A stretch of 64,000 nt of DNA, taken from contig NZ_CP017194.1 of the NCBI RefSeq assembly GCF_006770265.1, positions 1,240,001 through 1,304,000 on the forward strand. The letters are read 5' to 3'. Both the position numbers and the translations under genes were made by a program. This document shows, piece after piece, positions 38,398 to 48,576 of this stretch (the first letter of the stretch is position 1; the number at the start of each line of letters is the position of its first letter). This stretch comes from Lactococcus carnosus. GTDB taxonomy: Bacteria > Bacillota > Bacilli > Lactobacillales > Streptococcaceae. Under the pieces are notes generated by a model. That model made no database searches and had not been told where the DNA came from. It saw nothing but the letters and a program-made list of their open reading frames with translations.

Positions 38398-39207
38398 TCA
38401 TAAATAATCTGATATCTTATCCCTAATCTTCATGTGCGAGTTTGATGCAACGATCAATATAACTAAGGTAAATAATAAAAACGTCACATTATACATTCCT
38501 TTTTCCCAAAACCACTCTCTACCAAAGGCAATATCTCGAAAGCCTTCTATCAGATAATAAAATGGATTTATCAGTTGAGACTGTATTAAAAATTTAGGTA
38601 TGACTTTAAACTGACTTAAAGAAAATATAACGCCTGACCCATACATCATAAATCTAAATATATAATTTAGGAAAAATTTAAAATCCGGGAACACGACTTC
38701 TATTGAAGAGCAAAAAAGAGACATAACCAAGGAAAAAAGAACTAGCATTGGGAAATAATATAATAATTGCAACCAATAAAGTGATGGATAGTATCCCGAA
38801 AACATGGCGATAACTAATCCCGTACCAACCATAATGTATAATTCCGTCAAAAAACCAAACATCGATGATGTTGGCATAATACTGATTGGAAATTTCATTT
38901 TAGCTGTTGTTTTAAATTGTGTTGTTACGCTTCTAGCACCCGTTACGATAACGTGTTGCATAAAAGAATAAACGCCCATACCAATAAACATCCAAGAAAG
39001 AGGTGGTAACCCATCCGGAGCCGTACGCTTCATTAATATGCCGAAGATAATGTAGTTGATAAATAGTTGTACTAATGGATCAAGAATCTCCCAAATTCTA
39101 CCAAATTTATTTTGCATTGATGTACTTTTTGTACTATATTTTGATAAATTTACCGCTATTGGTAAATACTTCACTTGTTCTTTGAAATAAAGCATCGCAT
39201 CTTTCAT
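38398..39207 (-). CDS. tagG: Teichoic acid/polysaccharide ABC exporter permease
   Basis: 269 residues with six hydrophobic helices, of the ABC-2/TagG type. It starts with a cytoplasmic segment, FKEQVKYLPIAVNLSKYSTK, and has the family-typical GRIWEILDPLVQLFINYIIFG. Together with TagH it moves the finished, lipid-linked polymer across the membrane. Its start overlaps the tagH stop by one base, so the two are co-translated. Confidence 0.88.
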   Translation of the reverse strand: MKDAMLYFKEQVKYLPIAVNLSKYSTKSTSMQNKFGRIWEILDPLVQLFINYIIFGILMKRTAPDGLPPLSWMFIGMGVYSFMQHVIVTGARSVTTQFKTTAKMKFPISIMPTSSMFGFLTELYIMVGTGLVIAMFSGYYPSLYWLQLLYYFPMLVLFSLVMSLFCSSIEVVFPDFKFFLNYIFRFMMYGSGVIFSLSQFKVIPKFLIQSQLINPFYYLIEGFRDIAFGREWFWEKGMYNVTFLLFTLVILIVASNSHMKIRDKISDYL

Positions 39208-40601
39208 TACTCAGTTTCTCCTTCGCTCGATTGTTCTGTTGTCGTTTCTACTGAATTTGGTAATGCTATCTCTTGTCCAGGCTGTATAATCGAAAAATCT
39301 ACATCTGGATTTAATGCTTTTATACTGTCGATACTGATACCTTTATTTTCAGCAATAGCACTTAATGAATCTCCTGATTGTACTACATAGGTTGTTTTAG
39401 CTTCCGAACGTGATGTTTTGCTGTCTTCACTTGATTTTTGCTTCTTTTTACTTGTCTTAGGCTTTGATTGAGCACTTGATTTTTTTGACTTAGTAAGTTT
39501 CGATTTAATTTTATTATTGGTTGCATTTTCCTTATCCTGTGAACCTTTTTTAACTTTAAATAGTCTATTAGTTAAAAAATCTACTGGATGTTTAACTGAT
39601 GCTCCAAGACTTACACTACTTAATGATACCAGTGTAAGCCAAATAAAGCATAATATAGATAACTGAACAATCGTTTTTGACAATAACGATAATTTATGGC
39701 TATCTTTTTTATCTTTAAGTATAGCTACAATTTTTTGATTTTCACGTCTACTTCGATTCGTTTTACTATTTATGATTTCATTTTTTAGATCATCAACTGA
39801 ATAATCAAGTTGGGCTTGTCGTTGGGTTTTCTTATACTTATCCTGTTCTTTTTTAGACAGTTTTTTAAACCACTGTGTAAATTTTTCGTATTCTGGTAAA
39901 ACTTCTTCAGGCGTGCCATAGGCTTTCACTTCTCCATTATTTAACCAGATGACACGATCACACCACTCTTTTGTAGTTCGTAAATCATGAGACACCAAAA
40001 GAATTGTCTTTCCTTGATCCCGAAACTCAAACATTTTTTCTTTTGACTTATCTACAAACGTTTTATCCCCTACAGATAACCCTTCATCAATAATCATGAT
40101 ATCAGGTTCTTGATGCACCATAATTGAAAATCCAAGCTTAGCCTTCATACCAGATGAATATGTTTTCACAGGTTGATCGATAAATGGACCGAGTTCAGAA
40201 AAATCTATGATATCATCCATCTTAGCTTTAATTTCTTTATTTGACATGCCAACCATCAAGGCTTTTAACCGGATATTTTCACGCCCAGAAAGATTATTTT
40301 GCATACCAGCATTTGCCGCAATGATTGATACATCACCATTTATTTCAACTTGTCCTGTGGTTTGAGAAATTTGGCCACTAATAATGTTAGAAAGTGTTGA
40401 TTTTCCTGCGCCATTTAAGCCAATGACACCAACACATTCTCCTTCGTTTACTGTAAAACTTACATTTCGCAATGCCCAAAAATCTGTCTGATTTTTAGTA
40501 TTTGAGCCGATCAATGATCTCACTTTATTTCCACTGCTTTTCACTGGTACCAACTCAAATTTTTTTGTCAAATATTGAGCACTAATTTTGATGGCCTTCA
40601 C
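39207..40601 (-). CDS. tagH: Teichoic acid ABC exporter ATPase with C-terminal membrane segment and LysM domain
   Basis: 464 residues. The ATPase part (1-245) has Walker A GLNGAGKSTL, signature YSSGMKAKLGF, Walker B IMIIDEGLSVGD and switch LLVSHD. A basic linker follows, then a single transmembrane helix (about 305-325: IVQLSILCFIWLTLVSLSSV), a Lys/Ser-rich spacer and a LysM motif (about 400-447: TTYVVQSGDSLSAIAENKG). The LysM would be outside the cell and could bind peptidoglycan. Bacillus TagH also has a C-terminal extracellular part, but the LysM is a notable variant. Confidence 0.9.
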   Translation of the reverse strand: MKAIKISAQYLTKKFELVPVKSSGNKVRSLIGSNTKNQTDFWALRNVSFTVNEGECVGVIGLNGAGKSTLSNIISGQISQTTGQVEINGDVSIIAANAGMQNNLSGRENIRLKALMVGMSNKEIKAKMDDIIDFSELGPFIDQPVKTYSSGMKAKLGFSIMVHQEPDIMIIDEGLSVGDKTFVDKSKEKMFEFRDQGKTILLVSHDLRTTKEWCDRVIWLNNGEVKAYGTPEEVLPEYEKFTQWFKKLSKKEQDKYKKTQRQAQLDYSVDDLKNEIINSKTNRSRRENQKIVAILKDKKDSHKLSLLSKTIVQLSILCFIWLTLVSLSSVSLGASVKHPVDFLTNRLFKVKKGSQDKENATNNKIKSKLTKSKKSSAQSKPKTSKKKQKSSEDSKTSRSEAKTTYVVQSGDSLSAIAENKGISIDSIKALNPDVDFSIIQPGQEIALPNSVETTTEQSSEGETE

Positions 40602-40722
40602 TTATTTTTTCCTTTTCAACTGATCTAAATTACGTAAATTGATCATTTCTTTATTTAATTTAAACTTTAATTCCTAAACAAATTAATATATTTGTCCACT
40701 AGTGTCTAATGCTTTTTACATA

Positions 40723-40785
40723 ATTATACGATTGCTTTTACATTTGTAAATTAGTTAATCTAGTAAGATACTTCCCCCTTACTAG
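40723..40785 (-). promoter_or_regulatory. Promoter of the teichoic-acid cluster with an upstream dyad
   Basis: TTTACA (40745-40750), 16 bp, TATAAT (40723-40728). Immediately upstream lies a perfect inverted repeat CTAGTAAG-10 bp-CTTACTAG (40760-40785). With no U-run, this is more like an operator than a terminator. The leader to tagH is about 120 nt. The rest of 40786-40946 is AT-rich and holds nothing further that I recognise. Confidence 0.55.
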
Positions 40786-40946
40786 TTTTATAACATATTA
40801 TATCAGTATAACATATCTACTTAATTACAACAAGTTCTCTAATAATATAGTTATTTATAATTTATTATTGTCATTCTTTTTAACTATAATTATATAGTCA
40901 TTGAAATATCTCTTAAATTAATATAACGAGCATCTGACTATTTTTC

Positions 40947-42101
40947 TTACTTCATATCAATAGTCATTTTTTTCAAAATAGCAAACGCATTTTCCACATA
41001 ATAAGCAACTGCTGTCGGTATCGTTTCATCTTTGACGACCATATTTGAAAAATGGAGTCCCGGACTACCTGGACCATTGCTGCCGATAAAAGCGAATACA
41101 CCTGGTATTTGCGCTTGATAACTTGCAAAATCCTCTCCCGCATTTGAAGGGACTGGCACGACAATATCCTCATGCCAGTTTTGCATATCCTCAAACATGA
41201 ATGCTGATAATTCCGGATCATTGTAAGTAACATTTGAGCCAAAAATCCAGTCTATTGTCACACTGACACCATGCGCTGCTGCGACATTCTCCACGACTTC
41301 ATAAAATCTTTTTTTGGCAAGCATGCGATCATCTGGATCAAAGGTTCGGATGGTTCCCTCAAATATAGCCTTATCTGGCAGGACATTCCATGTATTGCCA
41401 GCATCTACATGGGTCACAGAAACGACGACAGCATGTTGGGGATCGATGTTCCGTGAGACAAGTTGCTGGAGACTTGTGATGATGCTTGATGTGGCAAGGA
41501 TACTGTCTACACCTTGATTAGGATAGGCCGCATGGGATCCTGTCCCATTAACTGTCACATAAAACTGATCAACAGCTGCCATAATCCCTTTGTCACGAAG
41601 CCCTATTTGCCCTACAGGTAAATCCGGCATATTATGGTAACCAATAATTGCTCGTACATCAGAAAGTACACCTGTTTCAAGCACTTCGTTTGCGCCTACA
41701 TGTGTCTCTTCTGCTTGTTGGAAAATTAATTTGATCGTGCCTTGAATCTCAGCTTCTCGCTGTTTTAGGAGTTTTGCAGCACCAAGTAAACTCACCTGGT
41801 GTAGGTCATGACCACAAGCATGCATGATACCGACTTGTTTGGATGCAAAATCTAGTCCTGTATTTTCTATGATTGGGAGCGCATCGATGTCAGCCCGCAA
41901 GGCAATGACTGGTTGTCCTGACCCAATTTGGGCAACTAATCCCGTCTTTAACCCGGTCTCTAATACGGTAATGTCTAGATCCTGTAAGTATGCTGTTAAA
42001 AACTGGGTCGTCTTGAATTCTTGGCCTGATAGTTCAGGGTGCTCATGGATATAGTGGCGTATCATCACTAACTCATCATAGTGCTCTGGTAAAAGCTTCA
42101 T
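40947..42101 (-). CDS. M20-family amidohydrolase (N-acyl-amino-acid / hippurate hydrolase-like)
   Basis: 384 residues of the M20D metallopeptidase family. Motifs are HEHPELSGQEFKT near the N-terminus, the metal-binding MHACGHDLHQVSLLGAAK (about 98) and QQAEETHVGANEV (about 128). Such enzymes cleave N-acetyl- or N-acyl-amino acids; some streptococcal relatives release N-acetyl-diaminopimelate products. The substrate is not determinable. GGAG lies upstream of the ATG. A single gene after the holA terminator. Confidence 0.88.
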   Translation of the reverse strand: MKLLPEHYDELVMIRHYIHEHPELSGQEFKTTQFLTAYLQDLDITVLETGLKTGLVAQIGSGQPVIALRADIDALPIIENTGLDFASKQVGIMHACGHDLHQVSLLGAAKLLKQREAEIQGTIKLIFQQAEETHVGANEVLETGVLSDVRAIIGYHNMPDLPVGQIGLRDKGIMAAVDQFYVTVNGTGSHAAYPNQGVDSILATSSIITSLQQLVSRNIDPQHAVVVSVTHVDAGNTWNVLPDKAIFEGTIRTFDPDDRMLAKKRFYEVVENVAAAHGVSVTIDWIFGSNVTYNDPELSAFMFEDMQNWHEDIVVPVPSNAGEDFASYQAQIPGVFAFIGSNGPGSPGLHFSNMVVKDETIPTAVAYYVENAFAILKKMTIDMK

Positions 42102-42164
42102 GTTTTTTCTCCTTTAGCGTTTATCACGTTTTAAAAATGCATGCTGTAGACAAATGTTGATGAC

Positions 42165-42201
42165 AAAAAAGATCGGCATACCACTAGGTAAACACGATCT
42201 T
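42165..42201 (-). terminator. Terminator of ftsK-holA
   Basis: An AAGATCG/CGATCTT hairpin with a six-U run on the minus strand, beginning 5 bp after the holA stop. Confidence 0.8.
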
Positions 42202-42205
42202 ATTG

Positions 42206-43207
42206 TCAATTGATGCCGGATAATCTAATTAAAACCATGTCCATTAAAAATTTTTTATCCGCCTGACCAGACTTGATTTTAAAATCTGTATCTATCAGAT
42301 CACGCATTGCTGCTGCTAAAAAGAGCTTACTCCGACTACGGGCAGGAGCCATTAAAAATTTCAAGCGATAAGGATTAATTTTTAGGTAGTCTATCAACTG
42401 CTTTTCGGTATACTGCTTATCCAGTAACAGTTTGATTTGATAGTATAAGCGAAAATTATTCGTTAAAATGGCTAGTAACTTGATTTCATCTTCGCCTTGC
42501 AAAACGAGATCTGCCACTAAACTTCTTGCATCTGCTATCTTTCCCTTTAAAATCAGGTCGGTTAAATCAAAGATATTATCCGCTAATGATTTAGGCACAG
42601 CCTTTTCTACATCCTCAAGTGTCACCTGTCTACCATCAGCATAAGTTGTGACCAATGCTATATTTTGGCCTACTGTCGCAAAATGACTATTTGATTTCTC
42701 GATGATGAGATTAACAATATTCGCATGTAAGCTTGATTTGTTAACAAAATACTGACTTAATTCATTTGGCTTCAAAGGCGTTGCTTCTAAATGAAGGGCA
42801 ATCTGCTTTAACTTTTTGATAATACGCCGTTTGCCGTCTAATTTGCCATGGCAGATGATGATCAGTCTCGTCGATGCTAAAGGATTGTCTAAAAACTGTT
42901 CAAGTCTCAGTAACTGATTTTCCGTCAATACTGATTTTTTAACTGTTGTTAACTCCCATACATTTTCAAATACAACCAACATTTCATCACCAAAGAACGG
43001 TAAGCTCTCAAGTTCTTCTAAGGCTAAATCAGGATCAGCCTCAGACAAATCAAAATAGGCTTGAGACAAGTCAGATGGGTCAAAATTTACTTTTGCCATC
43101 AGTTGCAACTTCAAGGCCGAAATAATATCGTCATCTTCACCCGATATCATGATAAATTGAGGTAGGGTGTCAGGGGATAACTGGGAGAGGGCATCAAATA
43201 CTGTCAT
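42206..43207 (-). CDS. holA: DNA polymerase III delta subunit
   Basis: 333 residues, the clamp-loader delta subunit that opens the sliding clamp. It has low motif content but typical signatures: [33 protein letters not shown] in the N-terminal third, [19 protein letters not shown] in the middle and the C-terminal helical domain ending [10 protein letters not shown]. The start overlaps the ftsK stop by 14 bp. Confidence 0.9.
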   Translation of the reverse strand: MTVFDALSQLSPDTLPQFIMISGEDDDIISALKLQLMAKVNFDPSDLSQAYFDLSEADPDLALEELESLPFFGDEMLVVFENVWELTTVKKSVLTENQLLRLEQFLDNPLASTRLIIICHGKLDGKRRIIKKLKQIALHLEATPLKPNELSQYFVNKSSLHANIVNLIIEKSNSHFATVGQNIALVTTYADGRQVTLEDVEKAVPKSLADNIFDLTDLILKGKIADARSLVADLVLQGEDEIKLLAILTNNFRLYYQIKLLLDKQYTEKQLIDYLKINPYRLKFLMAPARSRSKLFLAAAMRDLIDTDFKIKSGQADKKFLMDMVLIRLSGIN

Positions 43208-45530
43208 CTAGTTCACCATTTTCACTTGCTGTTTCATTTGCTGACTCATCTAAATGGGTAAGCAGTACCTTGCGAGGTTTTGTCCCTTCAGCAGGCCCGA
43301 TAATTCCTGCTGCTTCTAACTCTTCCATAATCCGTGTTGCACGATTAAATCCAGTAGATAAACGACGTTGGAGCATCGATGCTGATGCTTTTTGATACTC
43401 TACGACAAGTTGCTTGGCCTGTTCAAATAAGGGATCTCCTGAATCAGTTGCAGCAGCTGCATTATTGCCATCAAATGAGCGGGCGTCATCCTCAGCTACC
43501 TCACCTGGATCAAAGGTATCATCATAATCAGCGCTAGCCTGGTCTCTGATGAAGCTCACAACACTTGCCACATCTTCGTCTGATAAAAAGGCACCTTGTA
43601 AGCGTAGGGCATGATTCTCATCGATTGGTTTGAAGAGCATGTCACCACGACCTAACAGTTTTTCAGCACCATTACTATCAAGTATGGTCCGGGAATCCGT
43701 TCCTGATGATACTGCAAAGGCAACACGACTTGGTACATTTGCTTTGATCAAGCCACTGATGACATCAACAGATGGTCTTTGCGTTGCAAGAATCATGTGA
43801 ATCCCTGCTGCCCGTGCTTTTTGACCAATCCGGATAATGGCATCCTCTACTTCTTTTGATGCAACCATCATCAAGTCAGCAAGTTCATCAACAATGACAA
43901 CGATTAGTGGTAAAGTTTGCTGTTTCTCTTGACTTTCGGCATTGAACGCGTCGACTTTTGCATTATAACCTTCAATATTTCTTGAGCCAACACGACGAAA
44001 TAGTTCATAACGACTTTCCATTTCATCGACTATTTTTTGTAGTGCTCTAGCAGCCTTACGAGGATTAGTGACAACTGGAATCAGTAGATGTGGAATATCG
44101 TTATAGACATCAAGTTCAACCATTTTGGGGTCAATCATCAAAAATTTGACTTGACTCGGTAAGGCTTTCATCAGAATACTTGCAATAATCCCATTAACAG
44201 CAACAGATTTACCTGATCCTGTAGAGCCTGCAACCAGTATATGGGGCATTTTTGCCAGATTAAAGGTCTTGATTGACCCATCAACTGCTTTACCTAATGG
44301 CACTTCTAGTAGATTTTCAGGACTAGTCTGCGCACTTTCCCACATTTCGCGGAAACCAACCATGGCCACCTCAGCATTTGGTATTTCGATACCTACTAAT
44401 GATTTACCTGGAATAGGCGCCTCTATCCGAACATCTTTGGCTGCCAAGGCTAATGCTAGATCATCCTGTAAATTAAGAATACGGCTAACCTTAACGCCCG
44501 TTGCTAGTTTAATTTCATATTTTGACACAGATGGCCCGACAACTGCTGACTCAACTGTCGCTTGAATCCCAAAACTCTTAAATGTCGTCTCCAATATTTT
44601 GATGTTATTTTGGACATTACTGCGTTCATTTGCTTGGTTTTTAATCGGTGTTGGTGCAAGTAGCGAAACTTCTGGTAACTGATAGTGAGACATCTCCTGA
44701 TTTGGCTGAAAGTTAATCGGTGGTATGTCAGATGAATCCTCCTCAACAACCTCGGGTGTTACGATTTCTCCTGTTTCGAGGTCATAATCAGGCATGACAA
44801 TCTCAGGTTCACTTTTTGTGATAAATTCATAAGGCTGCGATACGTCAAGAGGCACAAGAGGTATCGTTGGTTCAGCAGCTAGATCAAGCTGATCTTGTGT
44901 GACATCTCGTAATCTCTGCTTGTCCTCTTTTTTGGCTTGACGCTGAGCATGTGCTTGGTTTAAGCCTGTCTTTACATTTGTAAAAAAAGTATGCCATAAA
45001 TTTGGTGTTAGTATATATAACCCGATTAGCACTAATAGTGCTGAAATGAAATAGACCCCAATCACGGAAAATAATAGCTTGAGTGGCGAATAAAGGAAAT
45101 GACCAATCATGCCTGAACCAGCAAACTCAGTGACTTTGAGCTTGACTAATTGACTTGAAACAAGATGCCAAGTCTGCTTGGTACCCGTCACCTTATCAAA
45201 GTAAGCTTGAAAACTTAAAAGTAAGGAGATACTGATTAACGTCACTCCTAAAACGAATCGACCTTGTAGCTCAAACGCTTGTTTCTTAAAAAAAGAACGG
45301 ATTAGCCAAATCGTGACACCGGCGATGAATAGGTAGGCGAGACTGCCAATCATGATCCGAATCAAATTATAAAGCGTTATGCCTATAACACCTAGCTGTG
45401 TGGCCGCAAATAGGAGTAAAAAGAGAGCCACGAAAAGCGCAATCAGTTTTTTCTTTTCTGCTTGCTCAGCTTGTGCTTTTTTAGATATTTTTCTATTTTT
45501 AGTTGTTTTTCTCTGTGTTTTTTTAACCAT
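43194..45530 (-). CDS. ftsK: DNA translocase FtsK/SpoIIIE
   Basis: 778 residues. There are four or five N-terminal membrane helices (about residues 28-175), then a charged linker, a RecA-like motor (Walker [15 protein letters not shown] about 432, Walker [14 protein letters not shown] about 540, [17 protein letters not shown]) and a C-terminal winged-helix gamma domain ([17 protein letters not shown] with LQ preceded by ASM). It pumps chromosomal DNA at the division septum. The length is typical of streptococcal FtsK. It is co-transcribed with holA. Confidence 0.96.
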   Translation of the reverse strand: MVKKTQRKTTKNRKISKKAQAEQAEKKKLIALFVALFLLLFAATQLGVIGITLYNLIRIMIGSLAYLFIAGVTIWLIRSFFKKQAFELQGRFVLGVTLISISLLLSFQAYFDKVTGTKQTWHLVSSQLVKLKVTEFAGSGMIGHFLYSPLKLLFSVIGVYFISALLVLIGLYILTPNLWHTFFTNVKTGLNQAHAQRQAKKEDKQRLRDVTQDQLDLAAEPTIPLVPLDVSQPYEFITKSEPEIVMPDYDLETGEIVTPEVVEEDSSDIPPINFQPNQEMSHYQLPEVSLLAPTPIKNQANERSNVQNNIKILETTFKSFGIQATVESAVVGPSVSKYEIKLATGVKVSRILNLQDDLALALAAKDVRIEAPIPGKSLVGIEIPNAEVAMVGFREMWESAQTSPENLLEVPLGKAVDGSIKTFNLAKMPHILVAGSTGSGKSVAVNGIIASILMKALPSQVKFLMIDPKMVELDVYNDIPHLLIPVVTNPRKAARALQKIVDEMESRYELFRRVGSRNIEGYNAKVDAFNAESQEKQQTLPLIVVIVDELADLMMVASKEVEDAIIRIGQKARAAGIHMILATQRPSVDVISGLIKANVPSRVAFAVSSGTDSRTILDSNGAEKLLGRGDMLFKPIDENHALRLQGAFLSDEDVASVVSFIRDQASADYDDTFDPGEVAEDDARSFDGNNAAAATDSGDPLFEQAKQLVVEYQKASASMLQRRLSTGFNRATRIMEELEAAGIIGPAEGTKPRKVLLTHLDESANETASENGELDDSI

Positions 45531-45692
45531 AATTAGTCTAATTATACCATATTTTAGCTTGAGATAATATGCTTTCCGGCACGCTAATCTGCATCATTAT
45601 TTCAACGTCTTGTCGACTAATTAAGTAGGATAGGCTTTCTAAGCCTCATCTGATAGTTTAGCTATTAAAAATAGTCAGAAGTCGACTAATAA

Positions 45693-45720
45693 TTCTTGGC
45701 TTTTTATTGTAAAATATTAT
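45693..45720 (+). promoter_or_regulatory. Candidate promoter placing the HAD start codon at or near +1
   Basis: TTCTTG (45693-45698), 16 bp, TATTAT (45715-45720), with an alternative TAAAAT at 45710-45715. The ATG at 45726 is only five bases beyond the -10, and no ribosome site precedes it. Confidence 0.5.
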
Positions 45721-45725
45721 ACACT

Positions 45726-46520
45726 ATGCTTATGGAAAATATTAATAAACACTATCATGCACTCGCATTTTTTGATTTAGATGGTACACTCTTAAATAAG
45801 GACAGCCAGTTAGATGAATCAGTCAGTCAAGCACTTCACACCATAAGAGATAATGGTATCCTACCAATCATTGCGACTGGACGCGGTCATTTCGAGCTAG
45901 AGGAGCTCATGGCACAGTCTGGTATTACCAGTGCGATTACTATGAATGGACAGTATATTATCGTAGAAGGTGAAACCATTTATCACCACAAAATTCCTTT
46001 AGATAAGTTGCTAGAACTTAAGATTTTAGCAGAGGATAAAAATCAGCCCATGGCCTTTTATGATAAGTCTGGAAACTGGGTTTCTGGTGTAAATCAACTG
46101 GTCAAGGACGCTTATACACATATTGACTCCCCACTACCTACTGTCGATAACAACCGTCATTTAACAGATGAAGTCAACATGTTATTACTTTTTACCAATC
46201 AAGCTAAGGATGTTGCCTACTATCGTAACCTTGTACCAGCCTTTGATTACTTCAAGAACACACCTTTTTCGATAGATGTCGTGAATGCTGGCTCAAATAA
46301 GGGAACTGGTGTCCAGAAAGTGGTCGAATTACTTGGTTTTACTGGTGAAACATACGGGTTTGGTGATGGACCAAATGACTTACACTTACTCGAAGCAGTT
46401 GATCATGCAACAGCCATGGGAAATGGCATAGATGAGTTAAAAGCTATCGCTGATTTTGTCTCAACAGCTAATACTGATAATGGTATCATCAATGCCTTTA
46501 AACATTGGCATCTACTTTAA
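45726..46520 (+). CDS. Cof-type HAD-superfamily phosphatase
   Basis: About 264 residues. HAD motif I is FFDLDGTLLNKDSQ and motif II is IATGRG. The C-terminal motif IV is in YGFGDGPNDLHLLEAVDHA. The size and order define the Cof/YidA group, which dephosphorylates sugar phosphates, flavin or other phosphometabolites. No ribosome site is seen upstream of any start. ATG at 45726 (MLMENINK) or 45732 (MENINK) would be on a leaderless or nearly leaderless mRNA. The substrate is unknown. Confidence 0.85.
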   Translation: MLMENINKHYHALAFFDLDGTLLNKDSQLDESVSQALHTIRDNGILPIIATGRGHFELEELMAQSGITSAITMNGQYIIVEGETIYHHKIPLDKLLELKILAEDKNQPMAFYDKSGNWVSGVNQLVKDAYTHIDSPLPTVDNNRHLTDEVNMLLLFTNQAKDVAYYRNLVPAFDYFKNTPFSIDVVNAGSNKGTGVQKVVELLGFTGETYGFGDGPNDLHLLEAVDHATAMGNGIDELKAIADFVSTANTDNGIINAFKHWHLL

Positions 46521-46578
46521 TACAATTTTTTTACCGATACTAATAGATAAATAATGCATTATCCAAATGGTTAATATA

Positions 46579-46630
46579 AAAAAAAGACCGACCAAAGATT
46601 TAGCAATGCTAAATCCTAGGTCGGTTTTTT
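46579..46630. terminator. Bidirectional terminator between the HAD gene and pta
   Basis: A long hairpin (ACCGACC...GGTCGGT arms with an inner GATTTAGC/GCTAAATC) flanked by A-run and T-run, between two converging genes. Confidence 0.9.
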
Positions 46631-46634
46631 ATGC

Positions 46635-47618
46635 TTAAGCTAAAGCTTGCGCTGCTGTAATGATAGATAATTTATAGACATCTTCTTCATTTGAGCCACG
46701 TGACAAATCGGATACTGGTTTATTCAAGCCTTGCAAGATTGGACCAATCGCTTCAAAATTGCCCAAACGTTGCGCGATTTTGTAGCCAATATTACCTGAT
46801 TGTAAATCTGGAAAGACAAAAACAGATGCATTCCCAGCTACATCAGAATCTGGGAATTTCAAACGACCAACCTCTGGTACAAAAGCAGCATCAAACTGCA
46901 TTTCACCATCGATTTTAAGATCTGGACGTAGTGTTTTAGCAATCTTTGTCGCCTCTACAACTTTAGTCACATCTGGTGATGCACCTGAGCCATTTGTAGA
47001 GAAGCTTAACATGGCAACGCGTGGTTCGATATCAAACAATTTTGCTGTTGCTGCTGAGTCAATGGCAATCTCTGCTAACTCTTGTGATCCTGGGTCAATA
47101 TTAATGGCACAATCACTGAAAATATACTTTTCTTTGCCATAGGCACGTACCATCAAAAACGCACCTGATGTTCTAGAGATACCCGGTTTCGTTTTGATAA
47201 TTTGGAGGGCAGGACGTACAGTATCTGCTGTAGAATGTATGGCACCTGATACCAAACCATCGGCTAAGCCCATATAAACAAGCATCGTCCCAAAGTAGTT
47301 GACATCCAACAAGATATCTCTTGCTTGTGCTTCTGTCGCTTTTCCAGCACGACGTTCCACAAAGGCTGTAACCATCGTGTCAAATTTGTCATAGTTAGCT
47401 GGATCAATAATCGTAAAGTGAGATGACTGTAAGCCACGCGCACGTAAAGTTGCAGAAATTTCTTCAACATTTCCCAAAAGGATTGGTGTCAACAATTCCT
47501 CTGCTTGCAAGCGATAGGCAGCACCAATGATACGAGATTCTATACCTTCTGGAAAAACTATTTTCAAATTTTTTCCTGCAATTTTGGATTTAAGACCATC
47601 AAACAAATCATTCTTCAT
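46635..47618 (-). CDS. pta: Phosphate acetyltransferase
   Basis: 327 residues of the short Pta type. It converts acetyl-CoA and phosphate to acetyl phosphate in the ATP-yielding acetate branch. The signatures are KIVFPEGIESRIIGAAYRL at the N-terminus, the central LVSGAIHSTADTVRPALQII and IGPILQGLNKPVSDLSRG near the end. AAGG lies upstream of the ATG. A cre-like site overlaps the -35 of its promoter, so CcpA control is likely. Confidence 0.96.
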   Translation of the reverse strand: MKNDLFDGLKSKIAGKNLKIVFPEGIESRIIGAAYRLQAEELLTPILLGNVEEISATLRARGLQSSHFTIIDPANYDKFDTMVTAFVERRAGKATEAQARDILLDVNYFGTMLVYMGLADGLVSGAIHSTADTVRPALQIIKTKPGISRTSGAFLMVRAYGKEKYIFSDCAINIDPGSQELAEIAIDSAATAKLFDIEPRVAMLSFSTNGSGASPDVTKVVEATKIAKTLRPDLKIDGEMQFDAAFVPEVGRLKFPDSDVAGNASVFVFPDLQSGNIGYKIAQRLGNFEAIGPILQGLNKPVSDLSRGSNEEDVYKLSIITAAQALA

Positions 47619-47665
47619 TTATAATTTTCCTTAACTTAATATAATATAGTTGTTAGTTCAATGAT

Positions 47666-47703
47666 AGTATAGCACAAATGGCAATGTAATGTAAACGGTT
47701 ACC
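47666..47703 (-). promoter_or_regulatory. pta promoter with overlapping CcpA cre-like site
   Basis: TTTACA (47690-47695), 18 bp, TATACT (47666-47671). TGTAAACGGTTACC at 47690-47703 matches the cre consensus at 13 of 14 positions and covers the -35, so CcpA binding would affect initiation directly. Confidence 0.65.
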
Positions 47704-47708
47704 ACTTG

Positions 47709-48335
47709 CTAATTTTCTTCTAAAATGGATGCAATTTTAGTATTAATAATATCTAATCCAACCAAATTACTGACACCTTCAGGAATAATCAAATCTGCGT
47801 AGCGTTTTGTCGGTTCAATAAATTCATGATACATCGGTTTAACAGCACTTAAATACTGGGTAATAATACTATCCAAACTTCTACTACGTTCAGCCATATC
47901 TCGTTTGATCCGGCGAATAATCCTGACATCGTCATCCGTGTCCACGAATATTTTAATATCCATCATGTCACGTAATCGCTTGTCGTCTAATACTAAAATC
48001 CCCTCGACAATGATCACATCAACAGGATTTTGTGAATACGTTTCTTGGCTTCGAGTATGCAAGGCATAGTCATAAATGGGAATATCAACTTTCAAACCAT
48101 CTTGTAAGGCACCAAGTTGTGTCAATAAATAGTCCGTATCAAAGGCGAATGGATGGTCGTAATTTGTCTTGAGTCGCGCTTCGAATTCAAGCGAGCCTTG
48201 ATCTTTATAATAAGAATCATGTGCGATCAATGCAATATGCTCATGTGAGAAATTAGCTAATATGGCTTGGCTAACTGAACTTTTTCCAGAAGCTGACCCA
48301 CCTGCTACTCCGATAATTAAAGGTTTTTTAGTCAT
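47709..48335 (-). CDS. udk: Uridine kinase
   Basis: About 208 residues. It phosphorylates uridine and cytidine to UMP/CMP in nucleoside salvage, complementing the pyr genes earlier in the window. The P-loop is [13 protein letters not shown]. The conserved HDSYYKDQ and the lid-region [13 protein letters not shown] are present. The ATG at 48335 lies exactly six bases after TATAAT, so the mRNA is predicted leaderless; a start at 48353 would lie upstream of the -10. The length is normal for Udk. Confidence 0.95.
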   Translation of the reverse strand: MTKKPLIIGVAGGSASGKSSVSQAILANFSHEHIALIAHDSYYKDQGSLEFEARLKTNYDHPFAFDTDYLLTQLGALQDGLKVDIPIYDYALHTRSQETYSQNPVDVIIVEGILVLDDKRLRDMMDIKIFVDTDDDVRIIRRIKRDMAERSRSLDSIITQYLSAVKPMYHEFIEPTKRYADLIIPEGVSNLVGLDIINTKIASILEEN

Positions 48336-48341
48336 GTAAAT

Positions 48342-48347
48342 ATTATA
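48342..48347 (-). promoter_or_regulatory. Extended -10 promoter of udk (leaderless)
   Basis: TGGTATAAT on the minus strand; the -10 is 48342-48347 and the start codon at 48335 falls at the expected +1. No separate ribosome site exists. Confidence 0.6.
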
Positions 48348-48561
48348 CCACATCAGATAAGCTGTCCTGATTCGAATTTCAATTTTTTCTCATTTTTTGT
48401 TTCGTTAAATCTTGTCGTGTCCTTTTTGATAAGACGTGAGTAACGGCTAATTTTGACTGACTTATGATATCTGATGTTCTAGTCTACTTTTACAGCCTGG
48501 TGTTTATAGTGTAACATCAACCACCATCTGCTATTATCTATCAATTTAAGTTAATTTTTGG

Positions 48562-48567
48562 TAAAAT
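48562..48567 (+). promoter_or_regulatory. Extended -10 promoter of the ECF-like ATPase gene
   Basis: TGGTAAAAT with the ATG nine bases beyond the -10, leaving a leader of at most about three nucleotides. The 48361-48561 stretch upstream holds no gene or riboswitch that I recognise. Confidence 0.5.
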
Positions 48568-48576
48568 AGTCAGTAT

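Noticed and set aside
44269-44565. 98-codon frame opposite ftsK
   Set aside because: Complementary shadow of the FtsK motor domain; no start signals and no recognisable protein.
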